The notes beneath the pieces are model-generated. The model was not told where the DNA came from. It saw nothing but the letters and a program-made list of their open reading frames with translations, and made no database searches. 64,000 bases of DNA. Source: Diabrotica undecimpunctata. Taxonomy: Eukaryota > Arthropoda > Insecta > Coleoptera > Chrysomelidae. Of this stretch, positions 1 through 12,133 are shown in pieces (within the stretch, counting starts at the first letter, position 1; each line of letters begins with the position of its first letter). The translations under genes were made by a program, and so were the position numbers. The stretch lies in contig NC_092808.1 in assembly GCF_040954645.1 (NCBI RefSeq), positions 18,295,383-18,359,382 of the forward strand. Direction: 5' to 3'.

Positions 1-1130
1 ACACAAGACATATACCACGGTTTGATAGGTTGGCAACTAATACAAAGGAAATATCCAAACGATCAATTTTTCGATTACACCCTACTATTGAATCCGCAAT
101 AATGTTACCCAATATGTCTGAATGCCCCTTAATCATAAAATTTTTCCCTTCTGTCCTATCTGTCCCTTCTATCCTTTTAATATGAATATGTTGCTATTAA
201 TTGCGACTTTAAAGTTTTGTAATGCATTTAATACTTATAATAAATCAGTGCACACGACAATGTTGTTCCACTGGTTTCACAATATCATTCAAGGACTTCC
301 TATGTATATACCACATCCTTGACGGATTGATTATTTAGAGTCAATACTTTTTTAATCTTCATTTTTTGTAAAAAGTAATTTTAACCAATCTGTATAGATC
401 GCAATGTAAGCTGAATAGTTACTTAAGACCTCATAGAGAGTATTATAACAAAATTCAGTTTGGTATTTAGACAATGTTTGTAGATTTTTAGATACACTTG
501 TTAGGTGGGGTATATCCAATGATTCCCAAATATAATTGTAAGGAGAATGTATTAACTTAAGTTCATTGCAAGTTACAAATGCTTTTGCAAGTGGCGCGGA
601 ATTCTTTTTTAAGAAGAATATGATGTTAAATCTGCTGTATTTAATTGATTAATTATTTTAGCATTACTGATACAGCAATAGTGTTGGATTAGGAAGTATT
701 TGCTTGCCAGATATTCCCTGCGTAATTAGAGTGGGGTTTCAGACACTAGAACCAGTGTGGCTTCTATTGAAGTGCTCTTCATCAACCATAATACAATTTT
801 ATGACTTAAATTGCATTCTATCAAGTTTACGTAAATTAGTTAGGCTAGCCGACCCATATACCAAACAACCGTAATCTACAGTGCAATATTTTGATATGTA
901 CTCCACTATCTCTTACAAAGCATTAAGTCAAAGAGTTCAAAGCAGTATTCTGTCAAGTATTAAACCAAAGTATTTAAATTCCGAAACAATTGGTATGGCC
1001 CTGTAAAAATACAGTGTAATTTTTAATAGAATGTTTTCTAGAAAATATACTACAGCACACTTTTCTAACGAAATAGTGAAGCCATTTAAAAAAGTCCTGC
1101 TTTGAAAGTTGCTAGTCTAGATGATTCCAC
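1..1130 (-). pseudogene. Jockey/I-type LINE remnant (RT end to RNase H)
   Basis: No intact ORF, but the minus strand carries pieces of a non-LTR retrotransposon polyprotein in the right order. Near 1080-960 it reads like the RT thumb region (K-C-A-V-V-Y-F, then V-S-E-F-K-Y-F-G-L-I-L-D). Near 880-810 it gives V-D-Y-G-C-L-V-Y-G-S-A-S-L followed by L-R-K-L-D-R-M-Q-F-K, the usual connection segment. Near 110-160 it gives G-H-S-D-I-L-G-N-I-I-A-D, matching the RNase H motif SHCGIxGNExAD. Stops and frameshifts interrupt every part. The intact LINE at 39.9-43.6 kb has the same segments, which supports the assignment. The remnant runs off the left window edge. Confidence 0.65.
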
Positions 1131-2559
1131 ACTGTTTCACTCATGTTATACGAACGATAAAGCAAGTGTTGATTACCAAGTAGCGGCACTATGACGTCTC
1201 GAGGGGCCGTAGAAACTTGTCAATCGAATGGACGGCTAGATTCTTGTCAATCCGCCTAGAAACTTCGACCAAATTCCAGAATAATGGGACAAAAATATAT
1301 AAAGATGTTAAACTGTAGAGACTCAGTCTAATAAATATATCTGTTATAATAAAATGTTATAAATTAATTGTGTTTTTAGTGTTAGTGTTACAAAATTTGT
1401 AAATAAATTAAAATAAGTGTAAATAAAAATTAAAATAAATGTCACGGTCCCATGAAATTTACTTACTACTATGAACGATAACGGATTGTAAATAAAAAAG
1501 TATTATACTATAAAGAAAGCATTGGGTCTCCAAATTTAATAACCTCGTTATGCTTCTATATCATTCTTTGTCTTTCCATGCCTTTCACACTTGTTCTTCT
1601 TATTCTGCTTCTATATTCTGTTTATTTGTTGTTTTTATTTTGTCCTGTATTAAGTTGTTTTCTTATTAATATAGTAGATATTAAGTATTTTTCTTACGTT
1701 TCTCTATTTATCATTTAATTAACTCATTTCTAGTCTCCAAAAATAAATATTTTACTATCCACACATTAACAGAATAGCAGTGAAATATTTACACGAACAT
1801 TTCATTTTATTGATGGTGATTCACATTTAGTTCACATTAAACAGATACTTAATATATATTTTCTGTATAGTTTATTATTTTCTATTTATTTCTCGTATAG
1901 TTTTCATGAAGTAACTATGTTATCTCAACGGTTACATAAATCAAAACAATAATCGGATTTTTGCAAAATATCCACATTTATAAAAAATTCATTTGATTGG
2001 AACATTCATCTGTGTTCTTAATCAAATTTTCTTTACATAAATATACATTTTCGATAGTTTATAAGAAAAAATCGTTCTCTTAAAAAAATAATTTAGGAAA
2101 ATTTTGAAACTTTATTAACTTATAACACCATATCCGTTTTAGTGGACAGACATATTTATGAAAAATCGATTTCAATGTATGCACTTCTATTTATAGCTTA
2201 ATAATGAACCAACTAAAAAAATCATGTATATAAATCATAACTCTTTCCTGTTTTATAGTTAGCCTGTTGTTTTAGCCTTTATGCATGCCCATTAAGATGA
2301 AATAGCCTTGTCCACTTGCCCATGGAAGCGGGTAAAGACTACAACGATGATAAAGCTGGAGAATATATTATATTATTCAAAACCGTGAATTCAGTGAATC
2401 GTGAACTTTTATTGAGAATACTACACACAAGATTATTGAATAGTAGAATAGATCTTTAGTATGTAAAAATTAATACAGAATTAGAAAAGACAGTTAAGAT
2501 TTGATTTCACTTATAGTACTTCTATAATTCGCTTATGCGTATTTCGTCCTTTTTAGGAC
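1131..2559. other. AT-rich non-coding stretch; possible solo LTR
   Basis: No coding signal. At about 1150-1470 there is a TATA-like sequence (1297-1306), several AATAAA signals and a short repeated word (gaacgata at 1151 and 1474) on either side. This could be a decayed solo LTR, but I see no clear TG...CA ends. The rest is AT-rich sequence without recognisable structure. Confidence 0.25.
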
Positions 2560-3060
2560 TCATCACTTAGGACTTTTGATAGCCTTATGTTATGTAGAGG
2601 TCATCGTATGTGCAGAACATACAGTAACAGTAGAACAAGCCAGAAATGCTTTTTTGAAACTTCGTAAACTAAACTATCACAAATTCGATTTTAATCTGAG
2701 ATACAAGATGCTAAAGTGTTACGTTTGGTCTATTCTCTTTTATGGAATGGAAGCATGGACGTCAAAAGCCAGACCCATGAACACACTTTTTGAAATGTGG
2801 TGCCTCTGAGGAATGCTTAAAATATCATGGAAGGACAGAGTCAGAAATAAGGAAGTAATAGGAAGAGCAGGCCTCTAGGTTAGGGAACTTTTTGATTACG
2901 TAAAGAGTAAGAAGACTGCATAAGGTACATATTATAACAAGAACGATAAATGTCTCAGCAATTAGTACTAGAAGGAAAGATAGGGTGTAAGAGAGGTCTA
3001 GGATGTAAAAAGACATAATTAGTGTTGGTAGGAAATACTGAAAGGGACTTATAACAAAAG
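2560..3060 (+). pseudogene. RTE-like LINE fragment (RT C-terminal region)
   Basis: The plus strand encodes a fragment of the region after the RT catalytic core: A-R-N-A-F-L-K-L-R-K, then M-L-K-C-Y-V-W-S-I-L-F-Y-G-M-E-A-W-T, then, after a stop at about 2807, G-M-L-K-I-S-W-K-D-R-V. This order (KARxxF, LRCYVxSxxLYGxExWT, RxLxIxWxDxxxN) is typical of RTE-like LINEs and recurs at 7.6-8.2, 34.1-34.4 and 60.3-60.8 kb. The catalytic RT and the endonuclease are absent, so it is 5'-truncated. Internal stops make it a dead copy. Confidence 0.6.
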
Positions 3061-3139
3061 ATATAACAGTGGAAATAAGCTCTTCAAGAAAAAGGTTAAG
3101 GCTTAATAGGACAAAAACAATGTTCTTTCACACAAGATG

Positions 3140-3360
3140 GATTGCTATAAGAATGTGCACGTAATAGAGTTAGGGCGAGATGGATAAAATGTAAGGACCC
3201 GATTGGTGTGATGTGTGACACAAAGATCCTACGGAAAGTAAAAAAAAATTCTATAAAAGTGATATAACACCAGCTATGAAGTACGAAACTGAATATTGGG
3301 TAATTAAAAAGAAAGAGCTAATCACACAATATGAAGAATAACCAATAAAAACATTAAAAA
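3140..3360 (+). pseudogene. Second RTE-like LINE fragment
   Basis: A short plus-strand piece reads R-V-R-A-R-W-I-K-C-K-D-P-I-G-V-M-C-D and then P-A-M-K-Y-E-T-E-Y-W-V-I-K-K-K-E. This matches a widespread LINE segment of the form IxxGWxKWRxxxGVLCD...RPAMLYGTECWAVK. It belongs to a different subfamily from the fragment just upstream. Frameshifts and a stop separate the two motifs. Confidence 0.5.
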
Positions 3361-5990
3361 TATAACAAACCGATAACCAAAAATAAAGTATATAATACAA
3401 AAACGTTAACATGACCCGAGATACGAGTTTTACATTAAAAACGAAAAGTCAATCAAAAGATCAAATGGATACTTCAAATAAACGAGAAACGGCAAGAAAG
3501 AGGAAAGTAAGTAAAAATCAAATTAATAATAAACCATAGAAAAAATAGAAAAAGGGCATAAAGGAAAAACCAGCATACCAATCCAACATCACCAAAAGGT
3601 ATAAGGATACGAGAAGAGGGGAAAACTACCTAATATGGCACATTATTTAATTTTTTACTTTATTAAAGAGAAGAAAATTAAATTTTGATCAATCCAATAA
3701 AATTTTTTATTAGTTATACATCAACTTCCTTTATTTTCGTTTTATAGTATATAATTTGGAATATTGTTTATTTTTCTGAATTTTATAGTCGAAATTTTAT
3801 CATGGAATAAAAGAAACTATGTTTCCAGGCGCAAGTCGTAAATTTTACGATTTCGTTAGTAACAGAAAAACTTTTCCAATCTCTATTTTCATCACGGCCT
3901 TGTAAAATTTTCATCTGACCTGCAATTGTTTTACGAAAGAATGAATTTTCGTTCCGGCTGCAAAAAAAACTGAAAGCACTTCATTTTCTGCTGACTTTTT
4001 TCTTTGTACGACAATAAATCACGGAGGACTAAACACTTGCATATTAAAACGTATATTTTTAGTCGTTGTTATAAAAAAAATGATAGTTGTGTTTGTTTTC
4101 TTTGAAAAAAAAAATGTTTTATTTCTTTTACGTTTTTCTTCTTTCTTAGTACTGCCTGGTATTAGTTATTCTTGTATCGTTACTCATCTATTTATTCTAT
4201 TTCTGTGCCGTAGAAGGCATTTGATTTATTTTTAATGTCTTTATGTTAATTTTTATTTAATTATGGAGTATCTGCACCAACTAAGATTGTTATTTTTTTT
4301 TATTTACAAACATTGTCGAATCAACCTCTGAGATTATTATCCAGTCTGGTTAAAAAAAAAGGTGGAAAAATGTTTCGCAGATATCTGAAGCTTTTAAGAC
4401 ATAGGTGGGGGATACTTAGATGATGAATAGATGAAAAGATACTCCTAGTTTTACCTTGCGTTTTTTTTAAGCAATAATTTATGGTCACAATTTGATTTTT
4501 TGTCTATAAATTTTTTCCCTTATATTTTAAATAAACAATATTTATGTCATTTTTTTTATGTCAAGAATATTTTTATTTTCCCGTTTTTTTAATTAAAATT
4601 GATAAATATTTGACAGAGATATTTGCAAAAAAGCAGTTTTTTTGCACTAATTTATAAATTTTATTAATTTTTTTATTAACAAAATAAAATGGTATTAATA
4701 CATTTAAACATCAAGGAATTACCATCTTTTAGATTTGTGCGAAATTTCCCCCCGATCAGTCAAATATTTTATAAGTTATTTAATTTGTTTATCCCTGGGG
4801 CTAATTATTTAAACTATTGAGCTTGCCCTATGCATGATGCTAGACACATTCAGCAAATTTTATAGGATTCTTTAAGACTTAGACTATCTCAGAATTTAAA
4901 TGTATATTGAGTTTTTATCGAAATTATTTACAAAATAAATGTTTGAAAAAGGGGTATGTTTTTTACTTATAAACAATTGTAATAACTTCTATATTTTTCA
5001 AGCTACAGACTTGTACGTACAACCATTGGATAGCTGGTAAAAAAGCTCACAGTAAAAAATAAATAACCTTCTATGACCAATAGGAACGAAGTTAAAGTTA
5101 GCGACTATTTTTAAAAAAAATCATATCTCCATTGTTTATAAACATTAAAAAGTAAAATTTGCACAAATTTTGAATGAAAATTTAAACTTTATATTGAAAC
5201 TTATAGCTATAAAATTTATCTAATTTTTCGAAACGACGGTACTTTCGAAAGATCGACATAGGAAAGTGGAGAGGATATCTGCTTCAGCTCCGTTTTTTTT
5301 TCGGCATCGGAACTTCAAATTGCAACACGTAGGAAAGATTTATATTATCTCGGCTTCCTTTGCAGCTGCAAGCCTCTTTTTTTTATTCTGGGGTAGCTCG
5401 TCGAAATATGAATAACTACATAGTTTTCACTGGCCGGAAAATATGGGAAAACTCGGAAAAATTGAGTCCATTTGAAATTCACCCTAAATACTTACTTTTT
5501 TTTAATTTGCTCGTATAGTCTGTCGCAGTATTAATAATGATGACATAATTTTCACCCCCCATAAATCTCGGAAAATCCCGGAAAATCAACATATGTTTTT
5601 TCATTTTATATCAATGATGTAATAATACTTATATATTTTATAAATTAAATTTTAGGTAATTTTTTACACATTACATTATTATATTCCTTATATTAATTAT
5701 AATTGTTTGTATTTTTATAATTAACAATATTGATTTTTATTCTATTTTTCTTACAAATATGATATACAATATTAATCTAATCTGCCTTACTGCTTTGATA
5801 AAATAAGTCGATTTTTTCATCACTTGCCTTATTAAATTTTGCAATGTTTATTGAACTTAACTTTTTTTATTTTCTTTACATACATTGGTTTAAAAGTTAA
5901 AATTGGTTCATTTATTCGACTTCACGGTCAGGTCTGAACCTTTTTGTTGCAGGTTGTTTGTCTTCACTTATTAGGTCAGTCTTTCCATAC
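3361..5990. other. AT-rich non-coding stretch
   Basis: No open coding region with recognisable motifs. It contains the left arm of an inverted repeat pair (about 4345-4545), listed separately, and many short A or T runs. No other structure was recognised. Confidence 0.4.
4345..4545 (+). repeat. Left arm of a ~200-bp inverted repeat pair
   Basis: The sequence starting cagtctggtt, running through atgtttcgcagatatctgaa and on to aaacaatatttat, recurs in reverse complement at about 6777-6985. Identity looks like roughly 85 percent by eye. The arms lie about 2.2 kb apart and enclose AT-rich DNA plus an RTE endonuclease fragment. They could be terminal inverted repeats of a DNA element or two copies of one short repeat in opposite orientation. 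No target duplication was found. Confidence 0.55.
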
Positions 5991-5994
5991 ATTA

Positions 5995-6776
5995 ACATAA
6001 TAATGGGCGATTTTAATGCCAAGGTGGGTCAAGGTAAGGTAGGAGATCAAGTAGGAAAATTTGGGCTTGGAAACAGAAATGACAGAGGAGATTGATTAAA
6101 TTTTGCCAAAGTGAAGACTTCGTAATAACAAATACCTTTTTCAAATTACCTCCTCGACGGTTATATACATGGATATCTCCACAACATACCAAAGAAAAAA
6201 TAGTGAGAAATCAAATAGACTACATTATGATAGCAAGGAGGTATCATAATGCTGTTAAATGTACTAAGACGTACCCAGGAGCTGATATAGGCTCAGATCA
6301 TAACCCGGTAGTAAAGGCGAGACCAAAAAAGATTAGAAGACCACACAGAAAGGCACTAGATTTAAATAAACTTAGAAACAAAAATATACGACAAGAAACA
6401 GGAGAAGAAATAAATGAAAACCTCCGTTCAGTGCAGCAACAAATTAACGATACAAACAACGTTAACCAAAAATTAAAGTACATAAATACAGCTATACAAA
6501 CAGCAGGAAAGAATCATCTTACAAAAACAACAACAAAGAATAAGGGGTGGATGACACAAGATATACTAGACTTGATGGAACAAAGAAGAAAGATGAAGAA
6601 TTACCCAGACAATTACAAAGAAATAAATAAACACATAAAAAAGAGAATAAAAGAAGCCAAAGAGGAGTGGATTAAAGAACAATGTGAAGAAATGGAAACC
6701 TATGAGAAAAAGTACGATGCGTTCAATATGCACAAAAAAGTAAAAGAGATAACAGGAAGCATAAAGAATAGAAGTA
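5995..6776 (+). pseudogene. RTE-like LINE endonuclease C-terminus and linker
   Basis: The plus strand starts with M-G-D-F-N-A-K-V-G at 6003, the GDFN motif of AP-endonuclease domains. It continues with G-N-R-N-D-R-G-D and, after a one-base frameshift near 6092, L-I-K-F-C. Downstream come Y-T-W-I-S-P, R-N-Q-I-D-Y-I and G-A-D-I-G-S-D-H-N-P-V, where SDH holds the catalytic Asp and His. A lysine-rich linker to the RT follows (to 6790 in the open frame). The RT itself is missing. The right end meets the inverted repeat arm at about 6777, so the coding frame runs a few codons into the repeat. Confidence 0.75.
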
Positions 6777-6985
6777 TAAATATTGTTTAATTAAATTATA
6801 AGGAAAAAACTTATAGATAAAAAATCAAAGTCTGACCATAAATTATTGTTTAAAAAAAAACGAAAGGTAAAAATAGGAGTATCTTTTTATCTATTCGTCA
6901 TCTAGTAACCCCAACCTATGTCTTAAAAGCTTCAGATATCTGCGAAACATTTTGCCGTGAAATCGATGATTTTTGTATAACCAGA
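6777..6985 (-). repeat. Right arm of the ~200-bp inverted repeat pair
   Basis: This is the reverse complement of the arm at 4345-4545, from ataaatattg at the left to cagactgtgc at the right. The RTE fragment abuts it directly. Confidence 0.55.
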
Positions 6986-7029
6986 CTGTGCTATATTAGC
7001 GACATATAAACATGTACATGAGATAATTC

Positions 7030-7490
7030 ACTTATAGATATTAAATTGTATTAAGTATATTAATGACTTTGAGGAATTTTACCAATTGTTCAATTTTACA
7101 TTTTTCTCCTAAGATTTCACTTGTTAATCCGATGATGTAGTTGGTTTGTCTTTGCAATTGGTATCTTGGACACTCTACAAGGACATGCTTAACACTGAGT
7201 GGAACATTACAATTGTTGTATAAAGTAGGATTATTGTGGCCGATTATATGCCCGTGGGTAAGTCGGGTATGTCCTAGACGAAGTCGAATAAGAACGACCC
7301 CGAGTGTTTTCATCGTGACGGCACTACGTGATAGCGCCATCTTGTAACGATAGTTCTGCGACCCTCGCTTCAGCGTTTCATATAGAGAAAAAAGTAAAAT
7401 ATAATGCCAGTATAGAAGCTTAGCTTCAAAAAGTACTTTATAAACTGTGGATGTTTCGGAGAAGGGTCGAATTGGTGCTGACAACAAAGT
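7030..7490 (-). pseudogene. Jockey/I-type LINE, C-terminal end of ORF2
   Basis: An open frame of 148 codons (7487-7041) contains L-I-R-L-R-L-G-H-T-R-L-T-H-G-H and then C-N-V-P-L-S-V-K-H-V-L-V-E-C-P-R-Y. These are the hallmark RLRIGHTRLTHGYL segment and CxxxxxVxHxLxxC zinc-binding segment that follow RNase H in Jockey/I-group LINEs. The N-terminal third does not match the family well and may be pre-insertion DNA or a decayed part. The fragment is strongly 5'-truncated. Confidence 0.7.
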
Positions 7491-7504
7491 AACAAAGTAT
7501 TTAT

Positions 7505-8455
7505 TATCTTATCTTCTTCTTTAAGTTCCATCTTCTATCGAAGGTTGGAAATCATCATGACTATGCGGACTCTGTTGACTGCCGCTCTAAAAAGTTCTGC
7601 ACTACTGCATTCAAACTATTCCCTTAAGTTCTTAAGCCAGGATATTCTTCGTCTTTCCACATTTCGCTTTCCTCGGATTTTGCCTTGCATAATAAGTTGT
7701 AATAATGAGTTTTTTTGCCCTCTCATCACATGTCCTAAGTACTCAAGTTTTCGTCCTTTGATAGTTAATATTATTTCCGCCTCATTTCCTATCCTTCTAG
7801 TTACTTCCACGTTTGACATTCTTTGAATCCATGATATTCGTAGGATTCTTCTGTAACACCAAAATTCAAAGGCTGCCAACTTATTCAGATGGACTCGTTT
7901 TAGTGTCCACGGTTCCAAGCCATAAAGAAGAGTAGAGGCATACGTAACATCGAAGCATTCTCAGGCGTAGTTCTAACCTTATATCCCGACAACAAAGAAA
8001 CTTTTTAAGTTTAATGAATGATGCACGTGCTATTTCAATGCTTGTCCTAATTTCTTTGGTTTGGTCTACATTTGATGTTATCCATGTTCCTAAGTATTTA
8101 TAGTTATTAACACTCTCAATTGCAGTATCTTCAATAGTCAGTTGGATATTTGCATGTGCAGATTTAGTCATGATCATGCATTTAGTTTTCTTTAAATTTA
8201 TCTTCAGTCCGTATTCATGACAGCGTTCATTAAGGCGTTACATTACGTTCTGTAAATCATTGTTGTTATCCGTCATTATTACTGTATTGTCTGCAAAACG
8301 TAAGTTATTCAAAACTTCTCCATTGATAAATATACCTTCTATTGAGTCTGAGACCGCTTTTTGAAATACCGCTTTACTGTAGACATTGAAAAGTAGTGGG
8401 GACAGCACGCAACCCTGGCGGACTCCTCTCTGTATTTTGATATCATTATCTTATA
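7505..8455 (-). pseudogene. RTE-like LINE, RT to 3' end
   Basis: Reading right to left, the minus strand gives the RT motif I-K-I-Q-R-G-V-R-Q-G-C near 8440, then L-R-F-A-D-N-T-V near 8290, Y-K-Y-L-G near 8095, A-S-F-I-K-L-K-K, and W-C-Y-R-R-I-L-R-I-S-W near 7850. The end is L-E-Y-L-G-H-V-M-R and R-R-I-S-W-L-K-N-L-R-E. The catalytic FADD reads FADN, so the second Asp is lost. A frameshift near 7900 and a stop near 8230 also break it. The 3' end carries a short (CTT) run on the plus strand, the simple-repeat tail common in this group. Confidence 0.75.
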
Positions 8456-8459
8456 GACC

Positions 8460-10022
8460 CTAATAAACCAGACATCATTTAACTTTAGAATATTGTACAT
8501 ACACGTTATTCGTTTACCAGAAAAATATTCTATCAAGAGTTGTTATTTTATTAAAGTGTATTTCTATACATGGATACATTTATTAAGGAGTAAATGGAAA
8601 CGTTTCGGGACCTCAAATTTATATTTCTTAAACGGGAATATTCCTATAGCCGGTATTCTAATAAGTGGGTTCGAATGCATTCCTAATATTTTTAGATATT
8701 TTTAGATATTAATAGCTGAATATGGATATCTAACCTATTATTGACCTTCACCTTCAGAAGTCAGTTTGATAATTTCATGGAACAATATTTCTGTTATCCT
8801 GTTTATATTTCTGTCAAAATTCTTTCTGTTTTAGTGATTTATGTTTCAGGAGAGCCTTCACTTTTCCCATTATTTTTAGATTTATACGCTATTGGTTTCA
8901 TCGAGTCATATTTGATAATGTAAGGTTTACAGTTCGCCGCTTTTGAACCTATATCGACTAGATGCCAGCCCAGAACGTATTATCTAAGAAAAGTTTTCTA
9001 ATATATAAAGTTTCACTATCGGACGAGCCAGCAGCGGGCGCTATTATTTTTCTCGAATAGATACTTATGTAACTTCCTGATCACTGATAAGCTCTATTAA
9101 ACGGTTTTGTCGCTAGCGTTTTCACTTCACAAACTTATCACGGCCGGTTTATCTGGAAAAGTCTAGCAGAAACAAAGCAAACAGAAGCACAAAAAGAACA
9201 ATGGACGTAAAAAGAAGGTCGGGGTTTATAAAAACTCGATAACTTGTGTTGACCAATGGAGGAGCGAAACTACGATCTATATACGAAATATTTTATAGAG
9301 AGTTACAAATTACACGTAAAATTATTTTTAGAAATTCTTTTAAATTTTGACAAATTAAAATATATTGTAAATATAACAATGGAGTAAGTAGAGTATCTGA
9401 ATAAAAAGATAAGAAATGACATTTGAATATTCAGGGAGGGAACTATTAATTAGGGTTTGGAGATTTTGAGTCGAAGTTCGAGAGGCGAGCAGCAAAAATA
9501 ACAGTTATAATGATTTATAATATAGAAAGTACATATATTCTTTATATCGTCCCTTTTTATTTGCTATGCCGCATGTTAGGATTCGATCAGTTGTTTGTTT
9601 TGTACTCAGCCTGAGGTCTTCTCTAAGTCAATAAATCAAAATTTGTCTTATGATATCTTCTATGTCGCTATACATTTATTAATAATGAAGATACTGTGTA
9701 GTGCCCTTTGAGTAGTTGCCTTGTTTGTTGTTTTGCCATATTAGGATTCGATTAGGATTAGTTGTATATTTTTTATACAGCCAGAGGCCTTTTTTAAGTC
9801 AATAACTCAAAATTTATCTGTAAGTAAATCAATTTTTATCTATAGTGCCCTATGATATCTCATATGTTGCTATACGTTCATTAATAATGAAGATACTGTG
9901 TAGTGTCATTTTGGTAGTCGCCTTGACGTTTGATAAAAGTTAATTAATTTAGATTTTCTTTCCTAGATGGCTTTAGGATCTAAATCTAAAATAACGTAAA
10001 ACACTACTCACACAGTAAATAT
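8460..10022. other. Non-coding stretch with a tandem duplication
   Basis: No coding motif was recognised. The right part holds the two-copy tandem repeat listed separately. A possible LTR-like segment lies around 9190-9380 (TATA-like tttataaaaactcg), without defined ends. Confidence 0.35.
9558..9928 (+). repeat. Imperfect two-copy tandem repeat, ~165-195 bp units
   Basis: Copy 1 (about 9558-9725) and copy 2 (about 9728-9928) share ttaggattcgat, cagcc-gag-c, aagtcaataa-tcaaaatt-atct, atgatatct and aataatgaagatactgtgta in the same order. Copy 2 has an extra segment of roughly 30 bp in the middle (near gtaagtaaatcaa). The unit ends with a variant of gtagt-gcctt. Confidence 0.65.
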
Positions 10023-10212
10023 TGTTTAAAGTATGTTAATAAGGTCTCAATTAAACTACTGTATTTGCTGAACATATATTAATAATATTCATACATTACA
10101 ACATGATCATGTCGCCCATTGTCCCCGTTGGGAAGTGGTGTTGACTTGACATTGACATAATTGACATAGTTACCAGGTTTACGTTAAGCCTATCTTACAT
10201 TAATGTCAAACA
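10023..10212 (-). repeat. 3' LTR of the Ty3/gypsy element
   Basis: A 190-bp repeat with TG...CA ends, identical to 14368-14557 except for two substitutions (cattac versus cagtac, and tttacgtt versus tttacatt). Confidence 0.93.
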
Positions 10213-10222
10213 CCTTCCCCTT
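10213..10222 (-). promoter_or_regulatory. Polypurine tract
   Basis: On the minus strand aaggggaagg lies directly upstream of the 3' LTR, where plus-strand DNA synthesis is primed. The pol stop codon (10221-10223) overlaps its start. Confidence 0.8.
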
Positions 10223-11393
10223 AAAGATTTAGGCGTACCCTAGGTTTAATTGTACGTCCGAATTTTGAAACATTACATTTCTTACTATCATTATTTTTTG
10301 AGCAGCTATAATGAGGACTTACAATATCAGTATTCCTATGTTCATTAAACAATTTTGTTAAATCATTATCCTGAATACATACATTATTTAAATCATTATT
10401 ATCATTATCCTTATAACTATTTGGGTTTGTGTGTGGATACAACTCAGGTTCAAGATACATGTCTGCTACATCTGATTTTGTATGTGATGGTCTTATGTGT
10501 CTTGTGTTTCTTCTAACTATCCTATTATTGCATTCCTTTCTTATCCAGTACGATCTGGGTTCTTTAGTTTTTTCTACAATAACAGCTTTATACCATACTT
10601 TATCAACACTACTCTTAACAACTACATTATCCCCCCTTTTATAAGTTGTTGGTGTATGTTTACTATGTTTATCATACTGAACTTTTGTTTTTTGTTGTTG
10701 GTCCGATAACAGTTTATAAATCTCATTCTGAATTTTAGGTTGTAATTGTTCACTATTTACTAGTATTTCTGTTCTCAAAGATCTACTATTTAATATTTGT
10801 GATGGAGATGCACTTAATGAAATAATAGCAGTATTATTATATTCTAAAACTAACTCACGATAATCAGAGTTTTCTGTAAAACTTTGTTTTAAAATTTGTT
10901 TACAAATTCCTACAGCCTTTTCAGCAAGGCCATTACTTTGGTGGTAATGAGGTGAACATGTCAGGACTGTAATTTGTTTATTATCGTAATATTTTTTACA
11001 CTTAAATGATATAAATGGTAAATTATCTGCAATTAAAAATTGAGGATAGCCAAATCTGGAAAAAACATCTTGCATTGCATCTATTATGGCTTCAGATGTT
11101 TTATTATTTAATGATAGCATCTCTATCCAATGGGAAAAATAATCTATTAGAATTAAGTAAGATTTACCACCAAATTCCAAAATATCATCCGCAATTTTAT
11201 TAAACCTCAATTTTGGTATTGAATGTGCTAACATTGGCTCTCTATAATTATTTGGCATGAATTTTTCACAAATTCTACATTTTTTTATAAACTGGACAAT
11301 ATCATCCCTAAGGTTTGGCCAAAAAAATAAAGATCTTGCTTTATTAATAGTTTTACTAGTTCCTATATGACCTTTATGTAACAGAGTAATCAT
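10221..11393 (-). pseudogene. Ty3/gypsy pol: integrase segment
   Basis: An open frame of 390 codons. It begins in the zinc-binding HHCC domain (H-K-G-H-I-G, then C-R-I-C). The catalytic core follows with an Asp in the D-I-L-E-F-G / L-I-L-I-D-Y-F region, A-D-N for the second Asp and G-L-A-E-K-A for the Glu. After the core come a basic region and a chromatin-like tail with W-Y-K-A-V-I. It should be continuous with the RNase H part, but a one-base shift near 11510 separates the two; the intervening codons (11394-11510) are open in this frame without a start codon. The stop codon abuts the polypurine tract. Confidence 0.88.
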
Positions 11394-11488
11394 TTCCTGT
11401 TTTAGAGATTTTGGTACAATTATTTTATTTTCAACAAAAACAATTCCTGCTTCAACATATATATCATTTTTAATACTGTAATATGGCT

Positions 11489-12133
11489 TTATATACTCTG
11501 GAATCTTGTTTTCTTTAGCCAGCGTTTATAATAAAAATCAACAATTGTAGCCAAAACTTTACCTTTAGAGGTTTCTTCTCTGAACTGATATATTTTTTTA
11601 TCTGTCATTGGTAAGTATAGTGAGACTGAATGAACCATATCAAACATCTCTAAATCAAGGGTTTGTGTCTTTAAACTAGCTCTAGAAAGCATATCTGCAA
11701 ATTGAATATGCTTTCCTGGAACATAATAAATATTTAATATGTACTTTAATAATTTTAGCCTTAAACGCTGCAACCTTACTGACCCAATTTTGCATATTGG
11801 TTTCTGCATAATTGAAATTATTGGTTTATGATCTGTTTGGACATCAACATCACACTGGTAAATAAAGTTATGAAATTTTTGTGTACCATAAAAAATGGCT
11901 AATAACTCTTTCTCTGTCTGGCTGTAATTTATTTCATGTTCATTCATAGACCTAGATGAACATGCAACTAATTTCAACATACCATCATAGTTTTGAAACA
12001 TACAACACCCAATTCCATTTTTGGATGCATCACATTGCAAAACTATCTTTTTATTTGGATCAAATGGTACCAGAGCTGGAGAATTTGAAATTATTTTCTT
12101 TAACTTATCAAAACATTCCTGGTGTTTAGGCAA
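11489..12133 (-). pseudogene. Ty3/gypsy pol: RNase H segment
   Basis: An open frame of 214 codons. It contains L-Q-C-D-A-S-K-N-G-I-G, the first RNase H Asp, then S-Q-T-E-K-E-L-L-A-I with the catalytic Glu, and Q-T-D-H-K-P-I with the next Asp. Y-V-P-G-K-H and A-D-M-L-S-R-A complete the domain. It is cut from the RT upstream by a shift in an 8-base A/T run (12150-12157) and another near 12288, and from integrase by a shift near 11510. Residue content is otherwise good, so the breaks look recent. Confidence 0.87.

Noticed and set aside
122..322. 66-codon plus-strand ORF
   Set aside because: The minus strand here encodes a decayed LINE RNase H region, so this is a shadow.
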